Shown piece by piece: positions 59,770 to 64,000 of a stretch of 64,000 bases of DNA; positions within the stretch are counted from its first letter, which is position 1, and each line of letters starts with the position of its first letter. The stretch is from Macrotrachela quadricornifera (lineage: Eukaryota; Rotifera; Eurotatoria; Philodinida; Philodinidae). The translations under genes and the position numbers were made by a program. The DNA is taken from assembly GCA_022393335.1 (NCBI GenBank), contig JAJEKB010020906.1, positions 604,266 to 668,265 of the forward strand, in the 5' to 3' direction. The notes beneath the pieces were generated by a model that was not told the DNA's origin, made no database searches, and saw nothing but the letters and a program-made list of their open reading frames with translations.

Positions 59770-61407
59770 CTAGGGGTATCCAAAAGTAGTGGCAACGACA
59801 TTTTAGTACACATATTAGCAAGGGGGAAACAGCAGACTCCGGGACTCCGGGACTCCACAGGACTCCACGAGGCTCCACGGGACTCCAACGGAACTCCAAC
59901 GGACTCCAAATTATTTGGAATCCGTGAGTCCTCAAAAATAAAATATTAATTGTTTTCTTGATATACTTTTATAAGTTGAGTACTCGCTAATTAGTTTAGA
60001 ACTTCGTTGAGCAGTCACTTTAATTACCACTAATTAAGGTGGGTACTCACCTAATTACCACTAATTAACGTAAGTACTCATCTAATTACCACTAATTAAG
60101 GTGGGTACTCATCTAATTACCACTAATTAACGTAAGTACTCATCTAATTACCACTAATTAACGTAAGTACTCATCTAATTACCACTAATTAAGGTGGGTA
60201 CTCACCTAATTACCACTAATTAAGATGAGTAGTCATGTAATTACCACTAATTAAGGTGGGTACTCATCTTATTAATACTATTTAACGTGAGTATCAAGTT
60301 GAGCTTAACTCAGTGCTCAAGTAATTAGTGAATATTCAACTTGTAATGCATGAAGAAGGCAATATTTAATACACTATTTTTGAGGACTCCAGGACTCCAG
60401 GACTCCGGGACTCAAAGGGACTCCGTGGGACTCCATGGGACTGGAGTCAGCCGTTTCCCCCTTGCATATTAGTCTTGATAAAAGTTCCTTTTGACATAGG
60501 ATGATAGAGAAAAAAATGCTCTATCTTTCTATACTATTTGATTAATATTGAACTAATATCGTAATGATAAAATTTGGATAAGAACTGTTTTTGTTGAATG
60601 CTTGCTCGTTACAGTAGACCACAGCGGATGCAGTATAAAAAGTGAAGTACTTTTGTATTTCATTTTACCATTATAAAATACGTCGTATTAATAAAAAAAA
60701 AGAAATATACCACAAGATGCAACGTGAAAAGCTCTACAGCTTCTACTGAGTCGCTTATTTTCTCAGTGCACTTTTTGCTTTCAAAAAAAAACAAAATTCT
60801 GAATGACCAAATTTTGCCATTACAAAAAGAAGATTTTGTTTTTAGAGAAAGATGTATACATTCTATCCTATCGTATTTTTGTATAGTTTTCTTTGTAAAA
60901 TGTAGAGTTTTTCACGCTGCATCTTTTAGCGTATTCTGTTTTTTAAATGAAACATATTTAGTAATAAGAAAATGAGATAGGTTGAAATGTATATATCTTT
61001 TATTAAAATGAAAAATCTCCTTTTCGTTATACTGAAATTTGGTTGCTCAGAATTTTGTGCATTTCAAAGATAAAAAGTGCACTTAGAAAATAAGCGACTC
61101 AATGGAACTTGTAGAACTTTTCACGCTGCATCTTGTAGCATATTTCTTTTTTTGATACAACGCATCGAATAATAATAAAGCGAAATACAAGAGTGGCATA
61201 AACGTTATGATCCACTGTAACGAGTAAGCATTCAACAAAAACAGTTCTTATCCAAATTTTATCATTACGATATTCGTTCAATATTAATCAAATAGTATAG
61301 AAAGATAGAGCATTTTTTTTCTCTATCATCCTATGTAAAAAGGAACTTTTATCAAACTTAGTATGTGGTACTAAAATGTCGTTGCCACTACTTTTGGATA
61401 CCCCTAG
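59770..61407. mobile_element. Tc1/mariner-type MITE carrying a nested hAT MITE
   Basis: The inverted ends CTAGGGGTATCCAAAAGTAG are flanked by TA (59768-59769, 61408-61409), with at least 45 bp of near-identical terminal repeat (GTGGCAACGACATTTTAGTA). Removing the nested insertion leaves about 984 bp. The inner arms share CATAGGATGATAGAGAAAA and GATGCAACGTGAAAAGCTCT with the MITE at 18729. No transposase. Confidence 0.8.
59819..60464. mobile_element. Nested hAT MITE with GACTCC ends and a 31-bp tandem repeat core
   Basis: The inverted ends CAAGGGGGAAACAGCAGACT and CAAGGGGGAAACGGCTGACT are flanked by a perfect 8-bp duplication CATATTAG (59811-59818, 60465-60472). Each end carries repeats of GGGACTCC. 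The core (about 60020-60290) has about eight copies of a 31-bp unit (TAATTACCACTAATTAAGGT plus GGGTACTCATC, or the ACGTAAGTACTCATC variant). Confidence 0.85.
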
Positions 61408-61409
61408 TA

Positions 61410-61660
61410 GTGTATCCTTCTGTTTGCCTTAATGTTCTTCACTACGGTATTACCATCAATTTCGATTTTCTACTCATTATTTTTCTTGTTCATTAATTTT
61501 TCGTTTCTCTAACACTACTGATTTCTTAGTTACGAACATTTTCTTCGCATTACTCTTATACATATTCCTTCTCTTCTCCGAACTTGATCGCACACAACTA
61601 CATTATTATTTATTCTTATACCTATGGCATATCTTTATGGACAAACTTTCAGGCCCAAGC
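61410..61660. other. Spacer, nothing recognised
   Basis: Pyrimidine-rich on the plus strand, no gene called. Confidence 0.35.
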
Positions 61661-61679
61661 TCCGCCTTTGGTTCTTCAA

Positions 61680-62185
61680 AGCATGCGTTACCCAAGATTG
61701 AGAATACAGCGAAACAGTCATAAGTTACTTGGTTGCCTTTCTAGGCATCCTCAAATCTGATTAGCTGTCTTTCTATGGTGCTAAAATCTCATTTACATCT
61801 TTCTACCGCTCTTAAAATTTCATAGGCTATCTTTTCACGGTTTCTTAAGGCCGATTGGTTACCATTCTGGGGTTGCTGAAATCTGATTGGCTACCTTTTT
61901 GAGGTTCCTGGAATCTGACTGACTACTTTTCTGGGGTTCCTGGAATCTCATCAGCTACTTTTCCAGGGTTGCTATAATCTGGGTGACTACTTTCTAGAGT
62001 TCCTGGAATCGAATTGGCTACTTTTCTAGGGCTCCTGAAATCTGATTAGCTACCTTAATAGAGTTGTTAAAATCTGATTGGTCAAATGTTGAGTTTTAGC
62101 ATGAGATTTCATGAATTTTCGTCCTGTTGTATCGTAAAACCTTGATTTCTATCGTGCTTTTATCTGATTGGCTAAATTTTTCGAT
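61680..62185. repeat. Degenerate tandem repeat, about 38-bp unit containing CTGATTGGCTAC
   Basis: About 12 diverged copies of a unit like CTGATTGGCTACTTTTCTGG followed by GGTTCCTGGAAT. Each well-conserved unit contains ATTGG (CCAAT on the other strand). It ends about 75 bp before the mariner element. Confidence 0.65.
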
Positions 62186-62440
62186 CGAGCAGATACTGGA
62201 CAAACAGAGAAGCAATTTCCGTTCTGCATACTTATCTTTTCAGGATTAAGAATATATACGTGGACCGTTAGAAAAGTTTCCGGACTGCTTTTATTAAAAC
62301 CCAATGAGAAGCGTTATTGTTCTTAGCTTTTATTCTGTATGTAGTTGGAACAGTGCCTCATCTATAGATAACATAGTCATCAATCAATGAAATACCTATG
62401 TGAGAATATAACGGCTTTCGTCCGATCACCCTTTACAATG

Positions 62441-63762
62441 ATGGAAAATCAAAATCTTGAGTATCGCTCAGTAAAAAAGTTTCTTGTTTTGGAAGGAGAA
62501 TCTCCATTCAATATTTATCAACGTATGGTGGTGGTTTATGATGAACATGATCCATCACGTACAAGAGTTTTTCAGTGGGCTCATCGTTTTAAAGATGGGC
62601 GATTGAATATTGAAATTGATCGTAAATGTGGTCGACCAATTACTGCAACGGACGATCAAACTATCGAAGCTATGGAAAGTCTAATCATCAAAAATCGTCG
62701 AATTACTATTCAGGAAATAGCAGATGCCCTGGGTGTTTCAACCTACACGGTACATGGTATTATACATGATAAATTACATATGACTAAAGTTTCTTCGAGA
62801 TAGGTACCACATTTACTAACACCTGGTCAAAGACACGAACGTGTTCAATCATGTTTAGAACTTTTGGCTCGTTATTCAGCTAAAGGAGACAACTTTCTTT
62901 TTCGAATTATAACTGGTGATGAATCGTTCCTTCATTATTATTACTCTCTAAAAAAAAGTGTGCAATAAGGAACCATAAAAGGTTCTAGCGACGATTCAGA
63001 ACCCTTTATGGTTCTAACTTTGGGTACCATTTTAAGAACCTTTTTTAAGGCTCTAGCTAAACAGTCTAGAACCTTTTCTAGTTTCAGATTGCTGGCTAAA
63101 ACTATTTTAAGTTCTAGACTTTCTAGCTTGAACTAAAAAATGGTTTTTAAAATGGTACCGACAAAAGGTTCGGTATTACACCTTTTTTTTAGAGAGTAAG
63201 CTGAATCAAAACAATCATCAAAAGAATGGAAACGAGCTGATTCACCACCACCAACCAAACTTAAACAAGAGAAGTCTACTGGTAAAGTTTTATATTCCTT
63301 TTTTTGGATCATAAAGGAATAATTCTCAAAGAATCTACAACGGCGGGTGTAACAATAACGAAGGAATATTATGCAAGTATTTTGGTTGAACTTCATCAAG
63401 AAATTAAAAGGCAACGGCAAGGTTTAGTTTTAGCTGGTGTTATTCTTCGTCACGATAATGCTCCAGTACATACATAATTTCTTGTTTCTTCTACTATTCA
63501 TAATTTAAAATATGAATTGCTTCGTCATCCACCTTATTCTTCAGATCTGGCTCCCAGCGATTATTTTCTGATTCCTCTTTTAAAAGATCATCTCAAAGGA
63601 AGACACTACGATGATTGAAGTTCATTAGGATCATCAATATATCAGTGTCTGAACAGTATGTCTAAAGATGATTATACAGCAGCTATACGAAAACTTCCAG
63701 AACGTTGGCAAAAGTGTATTTCAGCAGAGGGACGATACTTCGAAAAGGAGCACATACATTAA
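62441..63762 (+). pseudogene. mariner (D,D34D) transposase pseudogene
   Basis: The start was chosen at the second Met of MMENQN (62441), as in mariners. It has an N-terminal helix-turn-helix pair (RSVKKFLVLEGESPFNIYQR; ITIQEIADALGVSTYTVHGI), WAHRFKDG, CGRP, then the catalytic motifs ITGDES, RHDNAPVHT and SSDLAPSDYFLIP. The spacing between the second and third Asp is 34 residues, the mariner hallmark. It is inactivated by in-frame stops after KVSSR, after FLHYY (beside the MITE), after APVHT and after GRHYDD. About 355 codons without the MITE, normal length is near 345. Confidence 0.9.
62944..63196. mobile_element. 253-bp MITE inserted in the mariner transposase
   Basis: The ends CTCTCTAAAAAAAAGTGT and CTCTCTAAAAAAAAAGGTGT are inverted copies flanked by TA (62942-62943, 63197-63198). 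The interior is built of GGTTCTNGAACC-like pieces (AAAAGGTTCTAG, TAGAACCTTTTC). Removing it rejoins the mariner frame, giving a precise insertion record. Confidence 0.75.
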
Positions 63763-63828
63763 TAATTGTAACGTGTTTTGTTGTTTTATAATAAAACCAG
63801 TCCCGATACTTTTTGAACGGCCCTCGTA

Positions 63829-64000
63829 TATATATATTTCTTTCATGATAAAAATATTTTTATTACGATTTTTCACAGGAAAAGAAATCTCATATATCAG
63901 ATCAGATAAGATACATTGTACTTTCTCGTCTATGTTTCTTTGTTTCATGAGTCTCATTCGATCTGATAAGATCCGATACGAATCATTAAGTTTGTTCTTA
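63829..64000. other. Window edge, nothing recognised
   Basis: AT-rich flank of the mariner element with a short GATCTGATAAGAT-like repeat near 63899-63971. Confidence 0.3.

Larger units (their letters stand above)
62259..63826 (+). mobile_element. mariner transposon with nested MITE
   Basis: The inverted ends CGTGGACCGTTAGAAAAG and CGAGGGCCGTTCAAAAAG are flanked by TA (62257-62258, 63827-63828). It contains a mariner transposase pseudogene and, inside that, a 253-bp MITE. Without the insertion it is about 1.3 kb, the normal mariner size. Confidence 0.88.

Noticed and set aside
60020..60290. CRISPR-like array of regularly spaced repeats
   Set aside because: The 31-bp units are directly adjacent with no unique spacers, lie inside a hAT MITE with 8-bp duplications, and the genome is eukaryotic.

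Overview
The window looks like a gene-poor, transposon-rich stretch of a bdelloid rotifer genome (Rotaria or Adineta type). This is inferred from gene content: it is strongly AT-rich, genes are eukaryotic with many short GT-AG introns (often 40-70 bp), and there are several multi-copy families that I associate with bdelloids (FG-GAP proteins with a membrane anchor and Ser/Thr linker, two-TM Cys-rich membrane proteins, ubiquitin-like/ADP-ribosyltransferase fusions). I ran no search, so the taxon is a judgement. One 400-base assembly gap lies at 15605-16004.

Host-type genes, left to right: the 3' end of a secreted or membrane protein with a Ser/Thr linker (380-3079, +); a complete 19-exon insulin-degrading enzyme whose reconstructed reading frame totals 1020 codons (13671-9512, -); a protein with four ubiquitin-like domains fused to a PARP-like ADP-ribosyltransferase domain (22197-23924, +); a seven-repeat FG-GAP beta-propeller protein (27369-25625, -); a tandem array of three related two-TM Cys-rich proteins (28878-27430, 33372-30950, 35756-33455, all -); an F-box/LRR-like protein (39789-38794, -); and a B-box/coiled-coil/dynein-light-chain-like protein (43082-42114, -). 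Three fragments look like decayed genes (9176-8895, 38158-37596, and a split paralogue of the B-box/light-chain gene).

Much of the rest is DNA transposon. I can resolve termini and target-site duplications for a Tc5/pogo-like element (3772-6131), a piggyBac element (6135-8169), a Ginger-like element with about 250-bp inverted repeats (29359-30736), an 8.3-kb CACTA (En/Spm)-like element (43549-51886), two hAT MITEs (52201-52563 and 59819-60464), a Tigger-like element (55320-56353), a mariner (62259-63826) and several hairpin MITEs with TA duplications. Most transposase genes are broken. The exception is the CACTA-like element, whose two multi-exon genes (an accessory protein with coiled coil and BEN-like domain, and a TNP2-type transposase) both give intact frames when spliced. 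No retroelement was recognised.

The best candidate for something new is that CACTA-like element. It carries about 340-bp arrays rich in ACGCGT at both ends, sits between the two halves of a dynein-light-chain-like gene, and removing it with one copy of the TA duplication rejoins that reading frame. Second is the ubiquitin-like/ADP-ribosyltransferase fusion.
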